DNA from: Leucocoprinus leucothites
Lineage: Eukaryota > Basidiomycota > Agaricomycetes > Agaricales > Agaricaceae
Length of the DNA stretch: 64,000 nt
NCBI GenBank assembly: GCA_013368445.1
Contig: JAACJO010000052.1
Span: forward strand, 34,947 to 98,946
Direction: 5' to 3'
Each line of letters starts with the position of its first letter. Within the stretch, counting starts at the first letter, position 1. Positions 30,131-40,490 of this stretch are shown piece after piece. A program made the position numbers and the translations under genes. A model generated the notes under the pieces. The model was not told the DNA's origin. It was given only the letters and a program-made list of their open reading frames with translations, and searched no databases.

Positions 30131-32081
30131 ATGGAACCCGAGTCCACAATCGATGATATCATCAAAACTGTGAAGCGGTAGGTACACCTTACAGAACTCG
30201 AGTCATTTCTACTCATCTGGGCGATTTAGATTCCGCATCCTGTCCGTCAGTCGGGTCAGCTACCTGCGGCAGTCTTGCCTTCTCGTACCACCAGGCTTAT
30301 CACCCACCAGTCTGGTGTTGGGAAATCGTCGCTGATTAACCGTCTATTTAGTATCACCAATGCGGTAAGAGGTTCTCATGCCGGACGATTGCAGGTTAAC
30401 TACCACTGATGGTTTTCTGTTGTAGCGTGTTGTGCACTTTAAACCTGGAGAATCGGATATCGAGCAAGAATACATCTCACAAGACAACCCATATTTTGTT
30501 CTTCACAATTCTAAAGGCTTCGAACCAGGAGATCTCACCAATTTTGAGACTGTACGTGAATTTATCGAGCAACGATCCAACCAGGGACTGCCCCTGAGGG
30601 ACCGAATCCATGGTCTGTGGTGCGTATATTTCTCCTCAACCCTGCCTGCGTTTATTTCACCGTCATCAGGCTCTGTACAGAGACGTCGACGGCTGGGGGT
30701 CGTGTTTTTGAAGTAGGAGATGACAAGTTACTCGAACTTGCCCAAAAAACCGAAAGTGTGCTCTCGACCTCTCCTGTATTACACTCCGTTCTAATCGATT
30801 GGTGATTCTCAATCAGTTCCTGTTATAATTTTATTTACTCAGTACGACAGTTTAGTAAGGACGAAGAAGGCTGAGTTGGAAGAGGAGCACCCAAATATGG
30901 ATCCTGCGACTCTCGATGAGCGTAGTGAAGACCAGGCCCGGCAAGCGTTTAAGATATGTGTGCAGTCTCTCCAGGATACAATGAAGCGCCTCAACATCCT
31001 GGTGCCGCATTATGTCAAAGTTTCAGGTATGTTCGTGACATTGTACGATCTATCCGGTCTTGACCACTCCCTAGTTCGTCCAGGCTATAAGGAGGACGTT
31101 TCAGCTATCGTGGAAGCTACCCGGGATATTGTCAAAGAACGACTCAAGGGCGATGCTTGGACCATGTGGGCGATAGCACAACGGGCAAGTCTCCCGGTCA
31201 AAATTGAAGCTTGCATCACGTATGTTTCGTCCGCCTTTTTGCAGTAATAACATTTATTCACATCGATTTCCGGCTGGAAAGCAAGGGCATGAGTTGTAAG
31301 TAACCCAGGTGTTAGTCTCGTTGCACCCTTTAACAGTATCTTAGATTACAAACGTGTACTTACTGGTACTGTGCCTGGATTCGGACAGACCTTGCTTCGC
31401 AGCTGCCTCTCGGAAGCCCACAAAGATATCATCAAATGTTGGAACTTTAAGGGCGAGGTAAATTAACTTCATTTTATGTGATGCTTGCTCAACTTACGGC
31501 CTCCCTGTAGGTCCTCAACACTGACGAATTCAAGTAACTGATATTACATCTCGTCCAAGATGTTCATACGAAACCTGATATCTCGACGTATGTGCTGATG
31601 GATATTACTTGATGAGTTTTGACATTTCTCTCAGTTCTCCGAACATTGACAAGACTTCTCAATTTGTGAGCCTCGTCACTGCTGCCTCCGCTCCTATTGT
31701 GCCGCCCGTCGCCATCCTAGGCTTGACGTATGTATTTCTGCATTGGCTTTCGATCACTGCTCTGAAAAACATGTGCGTTTCTTTGCCTATCTGTATGATC
31801 TGATAAATATTGACCACCCCTAGACCTGACGTTCAACGTCTTCTAGTCGCTTACACTGTGGATCTAACCAATGTTTTGGGAGAACTGTTTGACTTTACGC
31901 TCAAACCTGCCCTAGCTTTGACAACGACGTGGGAAGAGCTGAAGAGGCATATGAGGCATATGAGCACTCGTCCTCTCGTCAACGTATCCACGATATCATT
32001 CGTTCAAAAGCGCCGCAGGGTGAACAACTCCTAAGTGCAGATGGCCTTGACGAGAAGGTTCATGCATTGGTGGATGGATAA
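30131..32081 (+). pseudogene. G-domain GTPase, stop and frameshift in C-terminal half
   Basis: A multi-exon P-loop GTPase related to the gene at 28631. Exons give a short N-terminus, the P-loop SGVGKSSLINRLF (about 30314-30352), then RVVHFKPGESDIEQEY and FVLHNSKGFEPGDL (G3 region), IEQRSNQGLPLRDRIHGLW and CTETSTAGGRVFEVGDDKL. The G4 segment is split by an intron before YDSLVRTKKAELEEE, and RPGYKEDVSAIVEATRDIVK follows. Two faults are visible. An in-frame TAA lies at 31535-31537, after VLNTDEFK and before LILHLVQDV. A one-base loss near 31940 takes the frame from TTWEEL into EEAYEAYEHSSSRQRIHDII. The G domain itself is open. It is either a recent pseudogene or a gene with sequence errors. Confidence 0.65.
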
Positions 32082-35000
32082 TTGGGAAAGGGGGACAGAT
32101 CTTGAATTCAATAGTCTGTGTAGCTTGCCCTATGACTCAGTTTCGTGACCACCGAAATTAGTTGCGATGCATAATAGGTTCTTTGTATACTTGACTTAGT
32201 TTGTATGGGCACTCGCCCGCACGTGTGCAAATATTGTCACTGATGAGAGCATCTTCGTGATTTCCCAAGTTTCCCCCACCCGCCCACTACGGCCCTCGCA
32301 GCCCAGCCTGTGAGTCAGGTAGTTTGGCACTGCTGTTGTTCGCACCAATACTAACATGTCTCCTTCCACTTTGTTTGTATTAGACGCGCTCCGTGGATAC
32401 GATGAACAGTATCACAGTCTCATCCCCTTTATGGAACTTGCAGACCCTACGCTCAGCACCTCTTATTACTCGAAATGGCCCACATTTATCAGGTTGCCCG
32501 TAGTAGTTGATCCCCTCCCATTCTACCTCCCATTCTATCTGGGTTACCGCCATCGACCCCGCTTCTATAATCAGACCATCGCATAACCATTCGGTTGCTT
32601 GTGCTGAGGCACTCTGAGAAGTGAGTTTTTCTCTTGCTTTCATCCCCTCTCTGGACCCTCCTTGGCTCGAAGTCACGACCATTCCGCAGTGGGCTCTCCA
32701 TTCCAGAGGCTTCACTTACCAATTTGCTTACGGGATTATAGTGATAAAATTCGATCACTGCTTTCGCGCCCCTTAAAGAGCCTTGCCACGCTGTGGAGAT
32801 ATGTCACCGGCTACTCGTGAACTTCACATCCGATGATATCTCCCACTATCAGTCACCGGATCAAGTAATCACACCGGAGCGCCCATTACAGTACTCCACC
32901 AATTCCCCTCTACCTTCCGATCCCCGACACACCGAGGACTCTGACTCATGCAACATCTCGGAAACGACGCCGGTGGGCACTTACCGGGAATCTGATACCT
33001 CGGCACTGGACATATTCGGGTATAATCCTCTTTAATATCTCTTCAACCTTTCTCCTTGATTTTTTTTTCGCTTTCATTGAAATTTTGTTCGAAGTTTTGC
33101 ATTCTAGCTAGTCATAGAATCTCTCCTTCTGGTATCGCTTCGGTTTTACATTTCATTATGGCTCTCAATGTTAAATTACTGAACAAATTTCGACACTAAT
33201 TTACTGATGTCTTACTTTTCTCCTTCATACGAAATTTTGTGTCATATAAAATTTATATATCGTTGGTATATAAACTTTACAGCAGTAGTAGATCTTGAGA
33301 AAATTCTAGACCCCGTTTTCCTCCTGTCCTCAAAGGTCCGAAGTCTCTAAGAAATTTCTTTATCTTTTCTACTCATTTTCTCTCTTTCTTCTCTCATCGC
33401 TCTCGTCGCTTAATTTGCATCTCGATCCCTCGCTAATCACTTCGTCGACATCCTGGGTTGGTCTTGAAGCCCAGCGACTGTTGGATTCGGTCGCGCTTGC
33501 ATTTTATTTTGTCTTTAACCCGTTTCTCATCTCTTCAACGCCCACGCCTGATTTGGTCTAGGGCTTTGATCACAACAGTAATACCAGGCTCGGTCGCACG
33601 TTGTTCTATCTTACGATATACGGTATGCCTGGTGAACTTCTCTTTCTTTTGCTAGGAGTTGGCATCATTGTTGAAAGTCTTGTCTCTCCCTGCCTGCTTA
33701 ATATCCTTTTTTTATCTCTTGGATTGAATGTGTGCTTACCAGCTTGGGCATCCTAGCAGGCCTGAGGGCCACGGCATAGGTCTTGGCTCCAAATCCGATG
33801 CCCCCTACTCCAACGACCCATGTACAACTGTAGGGTATGTGACCTGTCCCTCCCATCACTCCATATCGTACTGCTAACCCCACCTTTTCTCTTCCTGCAG
33901 GAAATGTGGTTGGACTCGGACGCTTTCACCTTACACCTATTCTCGTTCGACCATACGAATGCCCTATATTAGCCCAAGGACACCAACACCAAACCCGCAG
34001 ACTCGTCCAACGGCATGAGGAATCAAAAAGACTTTACGAGACCGCACACAAGGAGGAGGAATAACCAGGTCAGTGGCAAATGACCCATACGCCGATACAT
34101 TTAACACAACCCTTGCATTTTTTCCTGCGGCAAATGAAGCTTGAGGCATCGGCGATCCGCCCGTTGTTCGATTACAGGAACAACCATGGTGCCCTACATC
34201 ACCTCAACCTGATTCTGTAGTAGTCCACAGGGGCTCAATATCAGAAAACCGCCATGGCAGCACCACTGCACTCCTATCAAAGACCACGAACGAACACCCC
34301 AATAATGTACGTGAAAACCCATCGCCGTCAGCTCGAGCGCGACCAACAATGCTCACCTGCCACCTTCTTTCTTGCTTTCTTCAGGACTCGAGGCTACTAC
34401 ATGGCCCCCTCTCGCTCATGCGGACGTGTGTGACACACATTCCCAATTAGACCGCCAAACCGACACCCAGCGTCGTGCGTGGCAACTACCACACTATGAG
34501 AATGGCTTTGCCATATGTCGAGCAAGCACATGGTCACCATTTCCACGACACTGACTCCCATTTGTGCTACATACACAGTGAGCAACGTTAAGCACGGATC
34601 GCCCTCTTTTTCTGACCCACTGGAGTGCTCCTCTTGTAGTTAGTAGGTGTCCCAACGCACCGGGTCCTTAATTTCGTTGAGTAGATATATCCAATGTGAG
34701 ATTAGCACTTGCTAGTATATTCTTGTTGAAGAGAATCCTCGATGAGTAATCCATTCCCGTTATTGAGCCCGACCGGTGTCTTCAACCAGAGGGACAAAAA
34801 TCACTACCGAGAACAACACATGGTGGTGGATAACCTCGGGCTCTCCTCTTTCGCCCCGATTTCTACTGTCAGCTGTCCTCAACTCTTTACACGGTTCCAT
34901 CCTGCGATGTCTGGTATGGAATTATGGCTGGTTGTGTATTGTGTGTTTGAACACCGCACAAGTTACCAACTTTACATGAAGAATGACCTAATGCCACTCA

Positions 35001-36200
35001 GTATGTATACCCTATAATTTGGACACCGTGACTAGAGTAACTTGAACATATTTTCCGGGTGTATAGGAGCGCTCACCCGAATTAATATGTAGTTTAGGAT
35101 CCAACGTACTACAATTGAAAGTGCGAGTCGCATATCTAATAAGGAGTAATATTGTAGGGTCCCGATTTGCTACTGGAGCGTGATTGTCAACTCAACACCC
35201 CTCGTCAAGAATTGATGACCAAGGAAGCACTGATGAACAAAGGAGAACAGTCATCCACGGGTCCTGACATGGGAGCCTTTCCTTGTGTTGCCGGATTGAT
35301 TGATGAGAAAGATACTGGTAAGTGAGAAGCTGATGTCTGAATGAGTCGTTGAGCTCAAAGGACGAGCTTTGATGGTAGCATAGCTGTGCTAGGTCGAAAC
35401 TTGAAAGTCACACGAATATGGAATGAAAACAACTACTAAACATCGAACAGGACCTGTATCTGGATCATGCAGTAATTTAGAAGGGCGCAAGGAAAGGACT
35501 GAACCCGGCTGAGATCCTTAAACTCCCGCCTCTCATCCACTACACATGGGTTCATAGGAGATGTGATACACAATGTCACAGTCCAACAATCAAACTCAAA
35601 GAAGGGGATTTTGAAGAGCGAGACGAAACTAAGGGAAGGATATATAATCAACACACGGTAAGGGGGCGAACAGGTCAATGCTCAAAATCGTCAGCATTAC
35701 CACCACCTCCCCTTCATGTCTCTCCTCTCACTGTAACCGTCCCACACCATCGGAAATAAGCGCCCTTTAGCGCGGAATACTGCTACTTTGTCGTCGTATT
35801 CCACAACAAACCTGGAATGAAGGGTGTAGGTGTGAATGTCCGCGAAGCAGGTAGTCCAAGTAGCGCGATATCTGGGCTCGATGGTCCAACACAGGTACGA
35901 GTTTTGGAGATGAAGAGGAAGGTAATGGTGCCCTCATCTTCCCCGGAGGTGGGTGCAGGTCGTGGTGACGGTGGTGCGGGGGGTGGAGCTGGGGATCGTG
36001 GTGCGCAATACTGGAGGAACACTCCTCAGGTGCAATTCTACAGGGAGCAGCGAGGGTCTTGTGGATTGAGTGTTACCAATGACCTAGCGAGTTCCCCCAC
36101 ATTATTGCCCGGGGTGGAAGGTGAGACCATGGGAGACGATGGACCAGCACCGGAAGCTGGCAAGCTTTGGCATACCAGGCCAATGAACTGGTGAACATTA
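32082..36200. other. Gene-poor stretch without recognised products
   Basis: CpG content is normal, so this is not the same kind of DNA as the left repeat block. Open frames such as 32356-32586 (SPSTLFVLDALRGYDEQYHS), 32793-33035, 34742-35017 and 35817-36194 (a Gly-rich stretch) carry no family signature. Spliced genes may be hidden: GT...AG pairs occur, for example around 33890-34070, where GNVVGLGRFHLTPILVRPYE can be read. I cannot support any gene model. Confidence 0.3.
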
Positions 36201-36209
36201 ACTCGCTCG

Positions 36210-36520
36210 GTGACAGCTGTGCTCAGGGCAGCAGCCACCATTAACATACCGAGCTGCTCATGGGCTCAGAATGCCAGCGAGAAAGCTTCTGACCTGCGGC
36301 AACACTCGCGATTACTGCAGTGTCACCAACAACGTGCAGACTGCTCAGGGGCCTAACACGCTGGCAGGTTGGAAGAGTCGCGTCCAGGTTCAAGAGTCGG
36401 AACATAGAAGAGGGTCTGCTGCTCGGCGATGACTACGCTCAGGATAGTCGACACCATTGACGTGCCCAACTGCTCATGGGTTTGGCACGCCAGCAACGAG
36501 TCTTCTGGTCCGCTTGGTAA
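36210..36520. repeat. Imperfect direct repeat, about 205-bp spacing
   Basis: Two segments share wording in order. Near 36235-36280 there is CCATTAACATACCGAGCTGCTCATGGGCTCAGAATGCCAGC-like sequence; near 36448-36495 CCATTGACGTGCCCAACTGCTCATGGGTTTGGCACGCCAGC-like sequence. Each is preceded by GCTCAGG. They look like an old tandem duplication. No coding function is evident. Confidence 0.4.
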
Positions 36521-36580
36521 GTAGCATGAAGAGTCGCGTCACCAGCGCTCGCTGCTCACCTTGCTGAGCACACGTGACCG

Positions 36581-37150
36581 CTACACCGCTTGCCACTTGT
36601 CACATACAATCAAGTTAGCACCTTCACCACCACAGCCAGCAGTGTTCCTCTTTATTAACGCTTCTACCAGATGGGACAGGAGCCATTTGTATATCAACAT
36701 CTTCCTGTGAGCCGGTATCTCCACTGGAGCCGTCCTCTGCTTGGGCAGACTTTTCACGTCGTGCGCCAACTGCCTTCAAGCGATAACCCCCCGAGCTAGC
36801 GCTGTGGGCCGGCATAAGGCTTTGGTAAGTCCTAACCGTTAATGCCCCAGAGCTCAGGAGCTGACACTATGGCCGAAGTTGAGGGATGCGCGGTACCCGT
36901 TCTCGAGGTGTCAACCCTTCACTCGCTTTCGAAGATCTACCGACCTGAGGTGCTATGACCTCCACCTTGGTTTTGCCTTTCCTGTTATGAGGCGAGCAAA
37001 TTAACGGCCCTTTTCGGGTCCAACGACTACTACAACGGTCACCACAACCATGACCACCACGACCACCTCGACCACGAGCGCGACTACGCCTGGATCCAGG
37101 GGACTGCTGAGGTGCAGCAATGATCAGAGCGCACGTGACGGAGGGATGCC
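36581..37150 (-). pseudogene. Degenerate Arg/Gly- and Ser-rich ORF
   Basis: The minus strand reads an RG-rich disordered block (SRRSRARGRGGRGGHG near 37085-37040), then ICSPHNRKGKTKVEVI, and after a stop near 36855 a Ser-rich tail (SLMPAHSASSGGYRL ... AQAEDGSSGDTGSQEDVDI). I do not recognise the protein. It resembles the disordered regulatory tails common in multi-copy basidiomycete genes, but that is an impression only. The stop and missing start suggest it is broken. Confidence 0.3.
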
Positions 37151-38009
37151 CGTTGGCATCGACAGTGGTAGGGATATGAAGGTAACAGGCAAGTAATTTA
37201 TATAACTCCTAGAATAGCGGTCACCCAATCGCCGGCAGTTGTCGTAGTTACCAGCCTAGTAATGAATATTTTTTTCTTACTGTTTGCACACCATTGCGTT
37301 ATTCTCATTGCCATACGGACACCCCGTGTGTGAGATTTCTGGATTTTCTCCCTTTCTCTTTAACACCCTGGTGTACTGTCTCTCGACTCCCATACTCGGG
37401 AGCTACTGCTGATCATACTACCTCTCGTGTTACACACTGTACTAACCTCACCGGCATTCTAATATTTGGCGTTCCATCCCGCGGCAATAAACCATTCAAA
37501 TCTCAATTCCTTTTCGCTGAAAGGGAGTCGGTCGTCGACAGTACTCAAGGTCAAGGCGAGTGATTTCCCGACTGATGCTAAGCGATTGGAGAACTGATTG
37601 GGTGGAGATATTGTATAATGCTGAAGCTATCGTGACTGGATACGTTGATAGAAAGGGGAAGAATAGAGACACCATCGCTGCTCTACAGAATAGAGAAAAG
37701 TAATATATCGCCTTCCCTCGGCCCCCCTACACGTTCCCGTTCACCTTTCCCTCTCTTCTAGGTATCCAGCGTAGGCTCAGATTTGATGGATAGGAAATTC
37801 TCCTCTTATTGGATCAATCATTGTTGACCCTAGTACTTGTCGGACAATAGACTTGGGTTGAAAGAAATGTTTTAGGTCCAGACTGAAATAAACGCTACTG
37901 GGAATCATACTTATACAAAAACGGCCAGGACCACAGAATGCAAGAACAATGAGAAAATCAGGAAATGGGTGCAAGTCAACACAGCTAGTCGGCATTCACA
38001 ACTCGAGAT
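37151..38009. other. No supported gene
   Basis: Short open frames at 37294-37563 and 37777-37995 show no family signature. The second overlaps the region downstream of the ATG7 stop codon and probably belongs to its 3' UTR on the minus strand. Confidence 0.3.
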
Positions 38010-39129
38010 TCAAAAATCGTCCTCTCCATCCCACTCGACGCTCTCCAAATACTTTTGATCATTAAACGCCTTGAGTAACATGTCGAAGCCTTCCTTTTCG
38101 TACGATCGAAGGACCTGGGAACGACAATCATCAGTCATTTGAGCCGGGAAGAGAAAATCAAAGCCGCTTACAGTTTCACTACATCCGGTGCATTTACCAT
38201 ATGCCGCACCGACGAGGGGCAAGTTTCGGAACTGGGCGAGGAAACCGCGGATCTGATGTGGTACAGATCCAAGAATGCTTTTATCATCGGGTATTTTGCC
38301 AAGATCTTGTTGAGGTAGTGGTGCGGGTGCGTTTACGCTGTTGGTGGCCTTGTGAGTAACAAACATATCCGAGGACAACTAAAAGCACCCAAGTGGATGT
38401 TGTAAGAGCGAAGCGAGGAGCTCGATGCTGCGATGGGAGTTAAACCTGGTCGTGTGACGGTGCACATTTGATCCAGCGTTCGATCTGTGAGTGACTGGAA
38501 AGTGTAAGTCAAGGTCGTGTGTGCGGGAGTGGCAAACGTACGTCAGTGGGGGCGACAATGTCATTGCAATAATAGCATCCGAGGCGTTCTTGAACTGTTG
38601 GTGTGGCGGTAGAGGCATGAGCGCCATGACGCATGACGAGAAAAGTGCCAAATCCAAGGGCGGCGTTCGGCACGGTCTATAATCAACCTCGTCAAAACAA
38701 ATTCAAGCTAGTTCAGAGCACGAACCTTGTCCTTGGTAGCACCGATAACCGTAGGTAGCCATCGAGATTCTCTCGAGTCCATGAGCAGGAATACCACATC
38801 GTGCTCGTCGATGAGTTGTTCGAGTTGAGCTACGTCGGCTTTGGCTTGGGACAAGGAGGAAGGTGTGTTGGGTATGGGATGACCTGGCATGGGTATCGCG
38901 AGGGTATGGCCCGTAGCGTTCTATTTCATGTTTCAATGTGAAGAAGAGCAAGGGGGGGAAGAGAACATACGATCCCGGGGAATATCTTCTTCAGGCGTGA
39001 GGCGGCGCATTCGGCTTTCGGCGCTCCGCCGTTTAGACAGTCTTCGAATTCGAATAGAGGTTGGCAGACGGGATTGGAAAAGGAGACGCGGCCAGAGTCG
39101 ACAAGCGTGATAGTACGAACGCCCCAGCC
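38010..39129 (-). pseudogene. ATG7: ATG7 (autophagy E1-like enzyme), C-terminal half only
   Basis: ATG7 activates the ubiquitin-like proteins ATG8 and ATG12. Readable exons in order: [20 protein letters not shown] with [38 protein letters not shown] with [54 protein letters not shown], containing the family's catalytic Cys near 38460; SILGSVPHQIRGFLAQ; YGKCTGCSE; and the tail SYEKEGFDMLLKAFNDQKYL. The first readable exon begins just after the point where the nucleotide-binding GAGTLGC-type loop should be. No N-terminal half follows upstream, where a BTB gene lies instead. A one-base frame break occurs near 38440, after PGLTPIA. It looks like a 5'-truncated copy, a pseudogene or an assembly joint. 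Confidence 0.85.
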
Positions 39130-39261
39130 CTAATGCAAGATGAGTAAAGGATTAAAGGGTGTTGAAGGTCATCTACAGTTTCTTCCCTTTATTTGGGGCG
39201 GGATAAATGCAGTTTATTTCATATTAAATTAAAATCTGCACCGGTTTGCATAACTGGAGGC

Positions 39262-40139
39262 TTAATTGAAACTTTGTAAATCTTTGGGCAAGTGCTCTAC
39301 AATATTTCTTATCTTCTTCAGCGTTGCTGCTTTATTCGCCGTCCCGCGCCTATAATCACATCCCGGATCCCTACACGGACTCCTCTCCCAACATTTCTTT
39401 GTCTCGCTCCACTCTTCCAATCCACTCGGTGCCAGAATGGTCTGCCCACTACAATTTCTATCGATTTCGTCTATCAGACGAGCGACGAGCAACCGCCAGT
39501 AAGTGGGGTCGCAGCAGATACGGCAAGTCATTTGAAACTGGGAGCGCGAGTAAAGTTGGGTGCGGAAGAGGTTTTTGCGGCGTTGGTGGAGATGGAGGAG
39601 GGATAGAAGGGAGGATGAGCTGGGGAGGTGGGAGAGTTGGGTTGACGAATTGGAAATTGTTGGAAGAGAAAATGGTGAGAGGTAAAGTCATCTCTGCAGC
39701 TTGTTGTGCGACGTCATCCCAGCCCATTTTTACAGCAAGTCCGTAAGCTGATATCGGCTCGTTACGAAATTAACGGGTGACAGATACTCTAATCGTCGAT
39801 AATGGGCCTGGAGTATCGAGATACTGCATCACGAATACCATAGCATCTATCTCGGAAAACGAGAGCTCTTCGATGGGAACTGGTAAATCGCTAATAAGAC
39901 ACAAGACGCGCTCGAGTGGTATTGTGGGAAACGGGATCTTGTATTCAGGTGGTTCGGAATCTTTCCCTTTTGGAGAGTCGAAGATATTACGAAAATGCCC
40001 CGATGATTTTCGCAGTGTGACGCGGGGAAGACGGAAGAGCATGTGGTCATTGGAAGAAAGAACGGTATCGGCGTCTTCATCGTCGAACGAGGGGTGGAAT
40101 TGGGGGTTTGGCCTCTTCGACTTCAGGAGGGATAGGCAT
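39262..40139 (-). CDS. BTB/POZ-domain protein
   Basis: A basidiomycete-type BTB protein, probably a protein-interaction adaptor. The start at 40139 (MPIPPEVEEAK) leads into FHPSFDDEDADTVLSSNDHM, LFRLPRVTLRKSSGHFRNIF and FSEIDAMVFVMQYLDTPGPL, the BTB core. After a likely intron near 39770 come LAVKMGWDDVAQQAAEMTL and a Pro-rich linker, then CRICCDPTYWRLLVARLIDE with later Cys residues, as in relatives. Two frame breaks occur. One is at the G5 run 40102-40106, where one base fewer restores the frame; the other is in the Pro-rich region near 39540-39600 and may hide an intron. It lies directly upstream of, and in line with, the truncated ATG7. Confidence 0.65.
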
Positions 40140-40354
40140 TGTGGGTTTTGGGGATATCTAGTTTCACGCTTGATGAAATATGATAGTGAGACATGGGACG
40201 CTTAGTAACGTTTGCGGGGCTGCGCAGCAATTCAGAGACAGGCGACTGGGATTGTTCAGAGTGAGACTTGGTTGACCCTAGGCTATACTCTAGAAAATCC
40301 AAGTCTATTACCCATTCACTAAACGGAGCACTGAATAAGTTGATAACAAACATA

Positions 40355-40473
40355 AACACCGAAGAATCACACGACAACACCGAAGAATCACACGACAACA
40401 CCGAAGAATCACACGACAACACCGAAGAATCACACGACAACACCGAAGAATCACACGACAACACCGAAGAATC
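40355..40473. repeat. 21-bp tandem repeat, 5.7 units
   Basis: Five perfect copies of AACACCGAAGAATCACACGA+C and a 14-bp partial copy. The unit is a multiple of three and stays open on the plus strand (NTEESHD) and on the minus strand (SSVLSCD). It ends 18 bp from the DUF262 stop codon and lies about 215 bp upstream of the BTB start, so it occupies their intergenic space. The copies are identical, which suggests recent expansion. Confidence 0.95.
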
Positions 40474-40490
40474 CATCCAGTCAAAGCCAG

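Noticed and set aside
35817..36194. 125-codon Gly-rich plus-strand protein
   Set aside because: It has low complexity and no domain, the opposite strand is also open, and no splice or start evidence supports it.
39324..39746. 140-codon Gly-rich plus-strand frame
   Set aside because: It overlaps the BTB gene on the opposite strand, whose Cys-rich and BTB motifs are clear; the plus frame is a shadow of a Pro-rich region.
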